A DNA stretch of 64,000 nt from the NCBI GenBank assembly GCA_001874155.1, contig MPDB01000006.1, positions 62,001-126,000 of the forward strand, given 5' to 3'. The notes under the pieces are model-generated. The model was not told the DNA's origin and searched no databases. It saw only the letters and a list, made by a program, of their open reading frames with translations. Shown piece by piece: positions 9,411 to 19,406 of the stretch. Position numbers and translations under genes: made by a program. This DNA is from Vibrio sp. MedPE-SWchi (GTDB lineage: Bacteria; Pseudomonadota; Gammaproteobacteria; Enterobacterales; Vibrionaceae). The first letter of the stretch is position 1, and each line of letters opens with the position of its first letter.

Positions 9411-10514
9411 CTAAAGCTGCTGTGACGATTCTTGAGGATTAAACTCTACCGCCTCGACTGAATCACCATCTCGAACAAAACCCTGCCCAATCGTAATGAT
9501 CTTAACTTCATCCCCTAAACCAGAGAGCCAAACGCCATCTTGCTCAGCTTTCACCAACTGAATGGGCACAAACTCTACAACGTCATTAGCAAGCGTTTTC
9601 ACCCCTAGGTTACCAACGGCATCAAGCGCCAGCATCGCAGGGGTCACTTTTACGGCAAGTTGCTGATTTAGTGTAAGTTCAACCTCTGCGCTAATCCCCG
9701 CAGGGATGCGTTGCTCTGGATTGGCAATTTCTATTTCGATAGGAAACGTATTGGTGGAGGTAGAAGAAACACGCGACACATAACGAAGTGTCCCTTCTAC
9801 TAAAGAACCATCAATAAAACGAATCTGAGCCGTTTGATTGGCGGTTAGTTTTTGGATATGACGCTCACTGATGTCCGCTTCAATAACCAATTTATTGAGA
9901 TCAATGACCTTAGCAACGGGGTCGCCTATTCCAACAAAATCACCTTGCTCAATAAACAGATGATCAACGATACCGGAAAAAGGGGCTGTGACTTGCGTAT
10001 TCGATAAGGCTACTTTGACATTACTGACGTTCGCTTTTGCTTCTACGAGTGCTGCCTGAGCCGTTGCATAGGCAACTTCTCCCTGCAAGCCTCGACTTTT
10101 CAGAGACTCAGCCGCGTTGAATTCTTTTTCTCGTACCTTCAACATCGCTTGCGCACGTTGCAGCTGGATATCGAGATCGCCCTTATCGATAGATGCGATA
10201 ATTTGGCCTTTCTTAACCGATCCACCTTTACGAACGATTAAACGATCAATTTTCCCCGCAATTTCTGCGCCTATCTGAGCTTTTTTATCTGGGGCCGTTC
10301 GACCATAAAGATCGATCTTCTTAGGCGTGTCTTGGGCTTTGAAGGTTTGATAAACAACTTTAGCAAGAGGAATAGGCGGTTTGGATTCGCTCGCTTTCTC
10401 CTCTTCCGCTTGGAGAGAGCCTAGGCCGAGCCATGTTGTTAAAAGGATAATGAGAATAAGGGAAACAAGCCAAGGACGCTGAGAAAAAAAGCGCGTGACG
10501 GGAAAACTAGCCAT
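9411..10514 (-). CDS. RND efflux periplasmic adaptor (HlyD/AcrA family)
   Basis: Biotinyl-lipoyl-like motifs (IGAEIAGKIDRLIVRKGGSVKKGQIIASID); better start ATG at 10514 after AAAAGGAAGTTAT. Confidence 0.9.
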   Translation of the reverse strand: MASFPVTRFFSQRPWLVSLILIILLTTWLGLGSLQAEEEKASESKPPIPLAKVVYQTFKAQDTPKKIDLYGRTAPDKKAQIGAEIAGKIDRLIVRKGGSVKKGQIIASIDKGDLDIQLQRAQAMLKVREKEFNAAESLKSRGLQGEVAYATAQAALVEAKANVSNVKVALSNTQVTAPFSGIVDHLFIEQGDFVGIGDPVAKVIDLNKLVIEADISERHIQKLTANQTAQIRFIDGSLVEGTLRYVSRVSSTSTNTFPIEIEIANPEQRIPAGISAEVELTLNQQLAVKVTPAMLALDAVGNLGVKTLANDVVEFVPIQLVKAEQDGVWLSGLGDEVKIITIGQGFVRDGDSVEAVEFNPQESSQQL

Positions 10515-10615
10515 ATAACTTCCTTTTGGTATTCCCCGCAATACATCCTTACTCGCAGGGCGCAGCTAGGTCTCTAACCTAACTGCATCATAATGTTTTT
10601 TATTACGCAAAATGT

Positions 10616-10957
10616 CTAAACGCTAAATGATGCCCCGCAACCACATGTTGTTGTTGCATTAGGGTTGTCGATAAAGAATCGAGCACCTTCTAAGCCTTCA
10701 GTGTAATCAACGACACCACCCACTAAGTATTGCAGGCTCATAGGGTCAACGACTAGCGTCACACCACTATTGACGATTGTGGTGTCGCCATCGTTAACTT
10801 TTTCATCAAAGGTAAAACCGTATTGGAACCCACTACAACCACCACCGGTAATATAGACACGTAGCTTTAGTTCTGGATTTTCTTCTTCTGAAATTAACGT
10901 TTGCACACGTGTTGCTGCTGCATCTGAAAAAGACAATGGTACATTTACTTCGCTCAC
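10616..10957 (-). CDS. erpA: Iron-sulfur cluster insertion protein ErpA
   Basis: 113 aa A-type carrier with [11 protein letters not shown]...CGCGASFSV conserved cysteines. Confidence 0.95.
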   Translation of the reverse strand: MSEVNVPLSFSDAAATRVQTLISEEENPELKLRVYITGGGCSGFQYGFTFDEKVNDGDTTIVNSGVTLVVDPMSLQYLVGGVVDYTEGLEGARFFIDNPNATTTCGCGASFSV

Positions 10958-11236
10958 GGCGACCTCTCTTACTTCGTGTAAATCCCCATCGGCTCATTAT
11001 GTCGTAAACGAAATGCAAATGGGTGTATCTTTTTTAATAATGAACCGATTATCTAATACCTGACTTATTCGTTCAAGTATTCCTCGCATTGAATCGAGTA
11101 TTCACTATATTCGCCTTCAATATAACCGTTTAAGGTGTGAAAAGGTGCAGAAAATTCAGCAAAAGATTTCTTGTTCTTATTCGGATCGGTACAATGCGAG
11201 ACCACTTGGTCCCAATAATCAAACGAGGATGTACCG

Positions 11237-12529
11237 ATGACCAAATCAGCAGAACTCTATGAAAAAGCTCAACAGACTATACCTGGAGGAGTGAACTCTC
11301 CAGTTCGCGCTTTCAACGGTGTTGGCGGTTCTCCAATTTTTGTTGAACGAGCAGATGGTCCTTTGATTTTTGATGCTGACGGCAAAGCGTATATCGATTA
11401 CGTTGGTTCTTGGGGTCCGATGATTCTCGGCCACAACCATGGTGTCATTCGTGATGCTGTTATCGAGGCGGCTCAACGTGGTCTTAGCTTTGGCGCACCA
11501 ACTGAAACCGAAATCAACATGGCCGAGCTTGTCTCTGAACTGGTTCCATCAATGGAACAGTTACGTATGGTAAGCTCTGGTACCGAAGCGACGATGAGCG
11601 CAATTCGTTTGGCTCGTGGTTACACTGGCCGTGACAAAATACTTAAATTTGAAGGCTGTTACCATGGTCACGCCGATAGCTTGCTAGTAAAAGCAGGTTC
11701 AGGTGCTTTGACGCTTGGTCAACCAAGCTCTCCTGGTGTACCAGAAGACTTCGCTAAACACACACTAACGGCAACGTTTAATAATCTCGATTCCGTGCGC
11801 GAACTCTTTGCCGCTAATAAAGGTGAGATAGCTTGCATCATCGTTGAGCCAGTTGCAGGAAACATGAACTGTATCCCTCCTGTTGAAGGTTTTCATGAAG
11901 GTCTGCGAGACATTTGTGACCAAGAAGGCGCACTGTTGATCTTTGATGAAGTGATGACGGGCTTTCGTGTTGCATTAGGTGGTGCTCAAGCGCACTACAA
12001 CATCAAGCCAGATTTAACAACACTGGGTAAAGTCATTGGCGGCGGCATGCCAGTCGGCGCTTTCGGCGGCTCTAAAGAAGTCATGCAGCACATCGCTCCA
12101 ACAGGCCCTGTTTACCAGGCGGGAACATTGTCTGGTAACCCTGTCGCTATGGCAGCCGGTTTAGCTTGTCTCAACCTATTAAAGGAAGAAGGCAATGAAA
12201 AGCGCCTGGCGGATAAAACGAAATACATCGCCGATGGCTTTAAATCACTCGCAGACAAACACGGCATCCCATTAGCCATCAATCAAGTGGGCGGTATGTT
12301 CGGCTTCTTCTTTACCGAGCAAGAGAATATTACTTGCTATGAAGATGTGACCAAATGCGATGTTGATCGTTTCAAGCGCTTCTTCCACTTGATGATACAG
12401 CACGGTGTTTACCTTGCTCCTTCTGCATTTGAAGCAAGCTTCTTGTCACTAGCTCACGGCTCAAAAGAGCTTGAAGCTACGTTAGAAGCCGCGGATCGTT
12501 GTTTTGCTATTTTGGCTCAAGAAGCTTAA
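11237..12529 (+). CDS. hemL: Glutamate-1-semialdehyde 2,1-aminomutase
   Basis: 430 aa; [11 protein letters not shown] start, [44 protein letters not shown]. Confidence 0.97.
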   Translation: MTKSAELYEKAQQTIPGGVNSPVRAFNGVGGSPIFVERADGPLIFDADGKAYIDYVGSWGPMILGHNHGVIRDAVIEAAQRGLSFGAPTETEINMAELVSELVPSMEQLRMVSSGTEATMSAIRLARGYTGRDKILKFEGCYHGHADSLLVKAGSGALTLGQPSSPGVPEDFAKHTLTATFNNLDSVRELFAANKGEIACIIVEPVAGNMNCIPPVEGFHEGLRDICDQEGALLIFDEVMTGFRVALGGAQAHYNIKPDLTTLGKVIGGGMPVGAFGGSKEVMQHIAPTGPVYQAGTLSGNPVAMAAGLACLNLLKEEGNEKRLADKTKYIADGFKSLADKHGIPLAINQVGGMFGFFFTEQENITCYEDVTKCDVDRFKRFFHLMIQHGVYLAPSAFEASFLSLAHGSKELEATLEAADRCFAILAQEA

Positions 12530-12564
12530 ATAGAAACGAGAATCACGCTGTTTTAAGATGTTAA

Positions 12565-12590
12565 ACGAGCTGAATTTCAGCTCGTTTTTT
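12565..12590 (+). terminator. Terminator of hemL (also overlaps the end of the small minus-strand ORF)
   Basis: ACGAGCTGAA/TTCAGCTCGT followed by TTTTTT. Confidence 0.9.
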
Positions 12591-12711
12591 ATTGCCAATT
12601 GAAAATCACCAAAACAAGCAAAATCAACGCAATAAGAGTCAATCCGTTCATCGGCCACAATTTACGCTTCTGCTTTTTTTGCCCATCGGAACCGCCGTTA
12701 CAACACCCCAT
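12589..12711 (-). CDS. Small single-TM protein, 40 aa: MGCCNGGSDGQKKQKRKLWPMNGLTLIALILLVLVIFNWQ
   Basis: Not in supplied ORF track (<60 aa). Strong SD (AAAAAGGAGCGTTG-ATG), Cys-Cys/basic N-terminus, hydrophobic TM segment, stop followed by hairpin. Confidence 0.65.
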   Translation of the reverse strand: MGCCNGGSDGQKKQKRKLWPMNGLTLIALILLVLVIFNWQ

Positions 12712-12808
12712 TCAACGCTCCTTTTTAAACTCACTCGATGCTTACATTGATAACATTTTGATTTACCGTCATTATGACATTCTACACATGAAGAGATAGG
12801 GCACCAAA

Positions 12809-13894
12809 GTGAAGGACAAAGTCAAAATCAATTCTAGCCATTGGGTCTTAATTGCGGCGCTGGTTGCGTCTGCTTACGCTTGTTATCTGCTGATTGAGCC
12901 GTATGTGAATTCCATCGTTATGGCCTTTATTATTTCTCTGCTGATGTTTCCTATCCATGATTGGTTAGAGAACAAGTTTCCTAAACACAAAAATACCGTC
13001 TCTTTGCTCTCTTGTATCATACTAACTTTTATTATCGTTCTTCCGCTATTGGTCGTTTTTGCCGCCATCGTTCAACAAGGATCAACCTTTTCTCAAAGCA
13101 CTTATCAGTGGGTCACCCATGGCGGTATAAACACACTGCTGGACCACCCTTTAGTGGTGAAATCGCTGGCGTTTGCCAACACTTATCTGCCCTTCGATGA
13201 AATAAAACCACAAGAAATCGCCACCAAAATTGGGCAGTTCGCCACAACCTTTGGCTCGAATCTTGTTGCTATAAGTGCAAAGATCTTAGGCAATGCGACC
13301 CATTTCCTGATGGATTTCTTCTTAATGTTGTTTGTGTTGTTTTTCTTACTTCGCGATCACGAAAAGATCATCGGTGCTATTCGACATATTTTACCTCTAT
13401 CTCGAAGCCAAGAAGATCGGTTGCTCACTGAGATCGAACAAGTGTCTAAATCTGCCGTCATGGGATCGTTTCTAACGGCAATCGCTCAGGGCTTTGCTGG
13501 CGGAATAGGCATGTGGTTAGCAGGTTTTCCAGGATTGTTCTGGGGGACGATGATGGGGTTTGCTTCTTTTATCCCAGTCGTTGGAACCGCGCTGATCTGG
13601 ATCCCTGCAACGATCTACCTGTATTTAACCGGTGATACAAACTGGGCGATATTCTTGGCGATTTGGAGCGTGGCTATCGTCGGTTCTATCGATAACTTGC
13701 TTCGCCCGCTTCTGATGCAAGGAAGCGCCGGAATGAATACATTGATGATCTTTTTCTCACTGCTTGGTGGTATTCAACTGTTTGGTTTGATTGGACTTAT
13801 TTACGGACCTCTCATTTTCGCGATAACCATCGTGCTGTTCACTATCTATGAAGAAGATTTTAAAGGCTTCTTGACCAAGCAAGATAATAGCTAA
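12809..13894 (+). CDS. AI-2E family (PerM/YdiK-type) transporter
   Basis: 361 aa polytopic; FxxPVVGTALIWIPA and SIDNLLRPLLMQG motifs. Confidence 0.88.
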   Translation: MKDKVKINSSHWVLIAALVASAYACYLLIEPYVNSIVMAFIISLLMFPIHDWLENKFPKHKNTVSLLSCIILTFIIVLPLLVVFAAIVQQGSTFSQSTYQWVTHGGINTLLDHPLVVKSLAFANTYLPFDEIKPQEIATKIGQFATTFGSNLVAISAKILGNATHFLMDFFLMLFVLFFLLRDHEKIIGAIRHILPLSRSQEDRLLTEIEQVSKSAVMGSFLTAIAQGFAGGIGMWLAGFPGLFWGTMMGFASFIPVVGTALIWIPATIYLYLTGDTNWAIFLAIWSVAIVGSIDNLLRPLLMQGSAGMNTLMIFFSLLGGIQLFGLIGLIYGPLIFAITIVLFTIYEEDFKGFLTKQDNS

Positions 13895-13973
13895 CCCTTT
13901 CATGAAAGACTTCTAGACGAGGGCAGATTATGAGAAAATCTGCCCTCACTTGATCTACTACTGAAAAAAAAAC

Positions 13974-14999
13974 ATGTCTGTATATACCGCCCCTAGTCAA
14001 ATCGCTCAGCGTCAACTCGCCTATTTCAATGGGAAACACGTCCTTGTCGCCGGAGAAGCTGAAGATCTTTTTCCTGTAGAGCTGGTCGATCACTGTGAGT
14101 CGGTATCGGTCTTTACAACAAACTATGGCTATTACCGACAGATAAAACCGCATTCTCAACTTAATTGTTACTTTGGCGCAGAATTAACCGAGTCAACTCA
14201 AGCCGATATGATCTTACTCTATTGGCCCAAAGCTAAGGCTGAAGCTGAATTTTTACTTGCCATGCTACTCAGCAAGCTTGGTAAGGATACTGAAATAGTC
14301 GTTGTGGGAGAGAATCGCTCAGGAGTGAGAAGTATCGAGAAAATGTTCAAAGCCTACGGCCCCATCACTAAATTTGACTCCGCTCGACGCTGTTCATTTT
14401 ACTGGGGACAGTGCACTGAACAAACCGCCCATTTCGCTTTAGAAGATTGGTATAAAAGTTACCAAGTGACTTACAACAACCAAGAATTAGTCATTAAAAG
14501 TCTGCCAGGTGTCTTTAGTCACGGTGAGTTCGATATTGGCAGTCAGCTGTTGCTTGATACACTTCCACGACTGAAAGGTAAGGTGCTTGATTTTGGTTGT
14601 GGTGCGGGGGTTCTCAGTGCCGTAATGGCGAGTCGTCATCCAGATATTACCCTTGAAAGCTGCGACATCAGTGCGTTGGCCGTCGCTTCAACCGAGCAGA
14701 CTTTAATTGCAAACGGTCTGTCTGGTCGAGTGTTCGCCAGTGATGTGTATTCCGATTGCAGTAGCGATTACCAGTTTATCATCAGTAATCCCCCTTTCCA
14801 TTCAGGATTAGAGACCAGCTACAGTGCGACGGAGACATTACTTGCTGACGCCCCACGTAAATTAACAAGACAAGGCCAACTGGTGATAGTGGCAAACAGT
14901 TTCCTAAAATACATCCCCATCATTGAAGGTGCATTTAGTAATTGTGAGACGCTAAATAAGACCAATAAATTCGCCATCTACAATGCAATAAAAAACTAG
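13974..14999 (+). CDS. rsmC: 16S rRNA (guanine1207-N2)-methyltransferase
   Basis: 341 aa; [16 protein letters not shown] motif and ISNPPFHSG (NPPF) motif, RsmC length. Confidence 0.9.
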   Translation: MSVYTAPSQIAQRQLAYFNGKHVLVAGEAEDLFPVELVDHCESVSVFTTNYGYYRQIKPHSQLNCYFGAELTESTQADMILLYWPKAKAEAEFLLAMLLSKLGKDTEIVVVGENRSGVRSIEKMFKAYGPITKFDSARRCSFYWGQCTEQTAHFALEDWYKSYQVTYNNQELVIKSLPGVFSHGEFDIGSQLLLDTLPRLKGKVLDFGCGAGVLSAVMASRHPDITLESCDISALAVASTEQTLIANGLSGRVFASDVYSDCSSDYQFIISNPPFHSGLETSYSATETLLADAPRKLTRQGQLVIVANSFLKYIPIIEGAFSNCETLNKTNKFAIYNAIKN

Positions 15000-15212
15000 C
15001 CCATCGTCGGACACACGGAGTTTGTCCCTACTTTTCGACCAATCCTTCGTCACCCCTAGGTAAAATGGCGCTTTTATGCGCCTTTGAACACGAATTCCTA
15101 CTGACTTACTTGTCAAAGGAAAAAAACTCGTTAATTTTGTCATTTTACGCATTTTTACTTTGCTCGATGAATCTTGTTTCATCATTCACCTAAAGGAAAG
15201 TAACGTTTTATT

Positions 15213-18200
15213 ATGTTCAGGTTCTATCGCAAACAGAAGTTCAAACGTCTACAAAACACATTGATGCTGGCATTCTTAGTATTAAGCATCACGCCTTTAA
15301 CTGTCGTAGCACTGTTTTTCCTCCACTCACACAGTACTGATCTTCAAGAACAGAGTACGTCACACGTAACCTCGGTTCGAGATACCAAGCGCCAACAAGT
15401 GATCGACTATCTCTACGCAAAAGAATCAGAGGTGATGGGTTTTGTGCGCTCTGAACTCGCCCACGCAAGTGGTGGACGCTTCTATGGGTTGGTTAACGCA
15501 TTTCAAAACTTAGGTCCAGACATCGAACAAGCGCGTAATCACGCTCAGCAAAGATTCATTGAAGGTTCAGGGGATCAGATTCGCACTTCTATTCTTCCTC
15601 AATCTAGCTCTTATGCGGGTAGTGAGCGATATCGACTGTTACACAAACGTTACCACTGGGCCTATCAAGAGCTTCTCAAACGATCCGATTTTGAGGATAT
15701 TCTACTTGTCGATCGAACCGGTAACATCACCTACTCCATCTACAAATATGACTACTTTGGTACTAACCTACTCAGTGGGAAATACAAGGATGACAACATC
15801 GGCTTAGCCTTTAAAAAGCTTCAAAAAGTCGTCAAAGAGAAACACGCCAGTAACCCAGATTTCACCCCAGTCATCATCTCTGATTTTGCTCCCAATGAAG
15901 AGGGTCAATCGGTCGCATGGCTAGGGGCACCTATCATTCAGCAAGGCTACTTGCACAGTTATGCGATGTTCCGCCTGCCAAACAACGGCATCACTAAACT
16001 GATCGCTGATATCAATCAAAACTCTTCAATGCGAACACTATTAGTCGGACAAGATCAACAAAGCCGCTCGATGGCATTCCAGCAAGACGACATTGAAACC
16101 AGTACGGAAGTCATTAAGCTTGCATTGAAAGGGCTGAACTCAGTCGGCACTTACACCAACACCGAGAGTGAAAAAACCATTGCAGCCTACAGTCCGATCA
16201 GCTTTCGAGATCTTAACTGGGCAATTGTGGTTGAAGTGGCAGAGAAAGAAGCGTTTGCTCGTGTTCACCAACTAGAGAAATTGTTTGTTATCGCGATGTT
16301 TACCGCACTGGTTCTCGTGGTGATTGCTTCACACTATTTGTCTAACTTTATCACGTCACCACTGCTCAAGCTTACCTGGGCAGCAGAAAAGGTTTCAGCC
16401 GGTGATCTCGATGAAACCATGATCAACACCGAGCGAAAAGATGAGATCGGTCGCTTGGCGGTTAGCTTTGAGCGGATGCAGCGTTCCATACGTGAAAAGA
16501 TGAAGCTAATTAAAGCTCAAAACAGTGAATTGGAGAGTAACCTTCATCTCATTAAAAAACAGAATGAAGAGTTGCACCTTGCTAACAAGCTAAAAGATGA
16601 ATTCTTAGCCACCACTTCCCACGAGCTTCGCACTCCTTTGCATGGCATGGTAGGTATTGCTGAGTCCTTAGTGTCGGGCGCTAACGGTCCAATTACAGCC
16701 GATCACAAATACCAGCTCAATATCATTATTAGCAGTGGACAGCGCTTAACCACGTTGGTAGACGACTTATTGGACTACCATAAAATGCGCTATGGCAATC
16801 TGGATATCAACACCTGCGCAGTCGACCTATCTAGCGCGACTCGCTTGGTACTTGAACTGTCGAACCATTTACTCGGTAACAAACCAATACGCATTATCAA
16901 CCAAGTACCTGACGAGATGCTTTGGGTATCGGCGGATCCACAACGCCTAGAGCAAGTGCTGTATAACCTGATAGGTAACGCTATCAAATTTACCTCTGAG
17001 GGCAAGATTGTTATTTCCGCAAACGTTGTCGACGACAATCTCCGAGTTCAGGTTGTGGACACAGGCCAAGGTATTCCTGCCGATCAACTTGAGCACATCT
17101 TTGAGCCCCTTATTCAAGCGGGTAGCGATTCGAGTCGATACCGACAAGGCACCGGCCTTGGTTTGTCTATTAGCCGCCAGTTGATTGAACTAATGAACGG
17201 CTCCCTCTATGTGAGTAGCCAACCGATGGTGGGTACAACATTTAGTTTCACTCTTCCTCTGGCTCTTGATAGTGAGATAGAAGCAGCTGGGTTTGGAGAA
17301 ACCAGTCACTTCCACGCACCAGATCTCAACGAGGTAGTACTACCCGATCAGAGTAGCCTTCCGGAGAACCCACAAGGCCCACTGCTTCTCATTGCAGACG
17401 ATGAACCCGTTAACCTTCGTATCCTTGATAGCTTCTTACGTATAGAGGGCTACCGAGTAAGAACCGCAAAAGACGGTAACGAAGCACTTGAGCAAGTAGA
17501 GAAAGAAAAGCCAGAATTACTCTTGTTAGATGTGATGATGCCAGGGCTTTCTGGTTACAGCGTCTGCGAAAAATTACGCGAAAATTACGACCATTCAGAA
17601 TTGCCAATCATTATGCTCACCGCACTCAATCAGACCGACGATCGCGTTCGAGGGTTCGAAGCCGGCGCTAATGACTATCTGTCTAAACCTTTTAATAAGC
17701 AAGAGCTCGCCGCACGCATAACGGCGCACCTTGCAGCAAGCCAGGCAGAAAAACGCCGCATTGAGAACTCAAAACTTCAAATTGAACTTAAACACCGAGC
17801 GATGGTTGAAGCAAGTTTGCTTGAAACACAAGGTCGATTACTCGAACAACTAGAGTCAGCGCCTGAAGCCATTGTTTGTGTCAGAGAAGACAACAAGGTC
17901 AAATTCGCGAATGAAGCGGCATCCAAGCTATTCAAACGCACGCCTGAGCAACTGAAGCGTTCCATTGCCAATGAGATGATCGCACCTAAGTATCTTCTTG
18001 TTGAGCAGGATCATTATTGTGGCAATGTAGACATCTATACAGAAGACATTCGTCAAAATATCCCAACAGATATACTGAAGCTACCAGAAGAATCTGGATT
18101 AAAGGCAATGTACATATTTAATGTTGGGGGAAGTGTCAATGCAGCCCGAATAGGAAACCTAGAAACAGCCATCGAAGCTCTTTCTAGCTATGCATTTGAA

Positions 18201-18602
18201 GGCGATAAAGAAAAACTTCAGCAGCTGAAAGAGTTGGGCGGAGAGTTTACTCGAATAGCCGATCGTGTTGGCGGAGAGACCCAATCCCGACAAGACGTAA
18301 TGAGAGAAGTGTTGGTTGAGGCGATGACAAGTGCTATAGATTATTGGGAAAGAGTCACGGGGCAAACTAAGTTTGCGTTTGCAGAGCAAAGCGGCCTGTG
18401 GCGCGTTTATCTCGACCGAAGCACCCTACAAACGCGAACGCTAGATAAGTACCTGCGTAAGGAAACACTGCCTAATACGCCTAGATGGCGAACCGTTCTA
18501 AACTCCATTGACTACATCTTGGAGCATTGCCAGGAATCAAGCCCACAGCGCTCTCACTTAATGGTACTGCGCGATAAGCTGCAAAAGCTCCTTACTAGCT
18601 AA
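15213..18602 (+). CDS. chiS: ChiS-type hybrid sensor kinase / chitin regulator
   Basis: 1129 aa; N-terminal TM/periplasmic region, HAMP, HisKA (TSHELRTPLHG), HATPase, REC (LLLLDVMMPG), PAS, C-terminal domain; adjacent to CBP and the chitin operon. Confidence 0.92.
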   Translation: MFRFYRKQKFKRLQNTLMLAFLVLSITPLTVVALFFLHSHSTDLQEQSTSHVTSVRDTKRQQVIDYLYAKESEVMGFVRSELAHASGGRFYGLVNAFQNLGPDIEQARNHAQQRFIEGSGDQIRTSILPQSSSYAGSERYRLLHKRYHWAYQELLKRSDFEDILLVDRTGNITYSIYKYDYFGTNLLSGKYKDDNIGLAFKKLQKVVKEKHASNPDFTPVIISDFAPNEEGQSVAWLGAPIIQQGYLHSYAMFRLPNNGITKLIADINQNSSMRTLLVGQDQQSRSMAFQQDDIETSTEVIKLALKGLNSVGTYTNTESEKTIAAYSPISFRDLNWAIVVEVAEKEAFARVHQLEKLFVIAMFTALVLVVIASHYLSNFITSPLLKLTWAAEKVSAGDLDETMINTERKDEIGRLAVSFERMQRSIREKMKLIKAQNSELESNLHLIKKQNEELHLANKLKDEFLATTSHELRTPLHGMVGIAESLVSGANGPITADHKYQLNIIISSGQRLTTLVDDLLDYHKMRYGNLDINTCAVDLSSATRLVLELSNHLLGNKPIRIINQVPDEMLWVSADPQRLEQVLYNLIGNAIKFTSEGKIVISANVVDDNLRVQVVDTGQGIPADQLEHIFEPLIQAGSDSSRYRQGTGLGLSISRQLIELMNGSLYVSSQPMVGTTFSFTLPLALDSEIEAAGFGETSHFHAPDLNEVVLPDQSSLPENPQGPLLLIADDEPVNLRILDSFLRIEGYRVRTAKDGNEALEQVEKEKPELLLLDVMMPGLSGYSVCEKLRENYDHSELPIIMLTALNQTDDRVRGFEAGANDYLSKPFNKQELAARITAHLAASQAEKRRIENSKLQIELKHRAMVEASLLETQGRLLEQLESAPEAIVCVREDNKVKFANEAASKLFKRTPEQLKRSIANEMIAPKYLLVEQDHYCGNVDIYTEDIRQNIPTDILKLPEESGLKAMYIFNVGGSVNAARIGNLETAIEALSSYAFEGDKEKLQQLKELGGEFTRIADRVGGETQSRQDVMREVLVEAMTSAIDYWERVTGQTKFAFAEQSGLWRVYLDRSTLQTRTLDKYLRKETLPNTPRWRTVLNSIDYILEHCQESSPQRSHLMVLRDKLQKLLTS

Positions 18603-18626
18603 ACATCCAATCCGCCTCATCTAGCT

Positions 18627-18652
18627 AAGGCCTGTTTAAAACAGGCCTTTTT
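18627..18652 (+). terminator. Terminator of chiS
   Basis: AAGGCCTGTTTAAAACAGGCCTTTTTC. Confidence 0.9.
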
Positions 18653-18940
18653 CTTGCCTAGGTTATTTCTTCTACCTTGCTACTTTTATTCCCCTCACCC
18701 TCTCTTGTACGCGCTTAGAAAGCTCGTTCTTCTAATGACAAAATAGGTACTAAATAAGCATCACTCCCCCACTTAAGATGGGATAAGAGTCCATTCCACG
18801 CTGCGCAACATTTGCTACATGTAAGTTGGATGATGAGTTAATTTTTATCGTGAATTTATTGGGGATATTGCTAATAAATTGGATGGATTCTAGCGTCTTT
18901 CAATAAAAACAGCATGGTAAGATCGTTGTTCTATGATTAT

Positions 18941-18956
18941 TGAGAAGCGAGTCACA
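18941..18956. promoter_or_regulatory. Candidate CRP site in chiS-cbp intergenic region
   Basis: TGAGA-AGCGAG-TCACA, 9/10 match to TGTGA-N6-TCACA. Confidence 0.45.
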
Positions 18957-19068
18957 ACAATACGTCAGATTTAATTTTCACGTATAATTAACGGAGCCAG
19001 TGGCTAGTGACGGAGATCTCAGTAATCCCAACAAAATAAAAACCCCAAACAAAAACAAGGCCCAACAA

Positions 19069-19084
19069 GTAAGTAAACACTTAC
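19069..19084. promoter_or_regulatory. Inverted repeat GTAAGT-AAAC-ACTTAC upstream of cbp
   Basis: Perfect 6-bp half sites with 4-bp spacer. Confidence 0.4.
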
Positions 19085-19161
19085 AACCAATAGGTTTCGA
19101 CGTCAAAAATGAGATCTTGATCCATCGTAAACACAGAACAAAAAATAAACACAAATCGACA

Positions 19162-19208
19162 TTTTAACGTTTATGACGTAGACCTTGTTAGTTTTAACGT
19201 TTTTAACG
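19162..19208 (+). repeat. TTTTAACGTTT direct repeats upstream of cbp
   Basis: TTTTAACGTTT at 19162-19172 and 19192-19202 (30-bp spacing), plus TTTTAACG at 19201-19208. Confidence 0.6.
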
Positions 19209-19298
19209 GGAATCGTATTTGAAAAAAAGTCCGACACAGTGTTTTCTTATAGGGCCCAAGGCTTACAGGCCACTTTGTAATGAGGAGTATTTAGCACA

Positions 19299-19358
19299 AT
19301 GCTTTTTACAACTCGAAGGATAAACAATGGTATGCCTTGGGGAGTGTTAATCAATTGA
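19299..19358 (+). CDS. Possible 19-aa upstream ORF in cbp leader (MLFTTRRINNGMPWGVLIN)
   Basis: ATG preceded by GAGGAG (11-nt spacing); stop TGA overlaps next ATG (TGATG). Confidence 0.3.
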   Translation: MLFTTRRINNGMPWGVLIN

Positions 19359-19406
19359 TGACATTCACATCCATTAGTGAAACTAAACAAAAGTAAGGAC
19401 ACAGCT

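Noticed and set aside
12599-12799. 66-aa plus-strand ORF between hemL and the AI-2E permease
   Set aside because: No good SD and unlikely composition; the antisense 40-aa ORF with strong SD and TM helix explains the region better.
19377-19406. GTG start for cbp given in ORF track
   Set aside because: ATG at 19407 has a proper SD (AAGGA, 7 nt spacing) and starts the signal peptide more plausibly.
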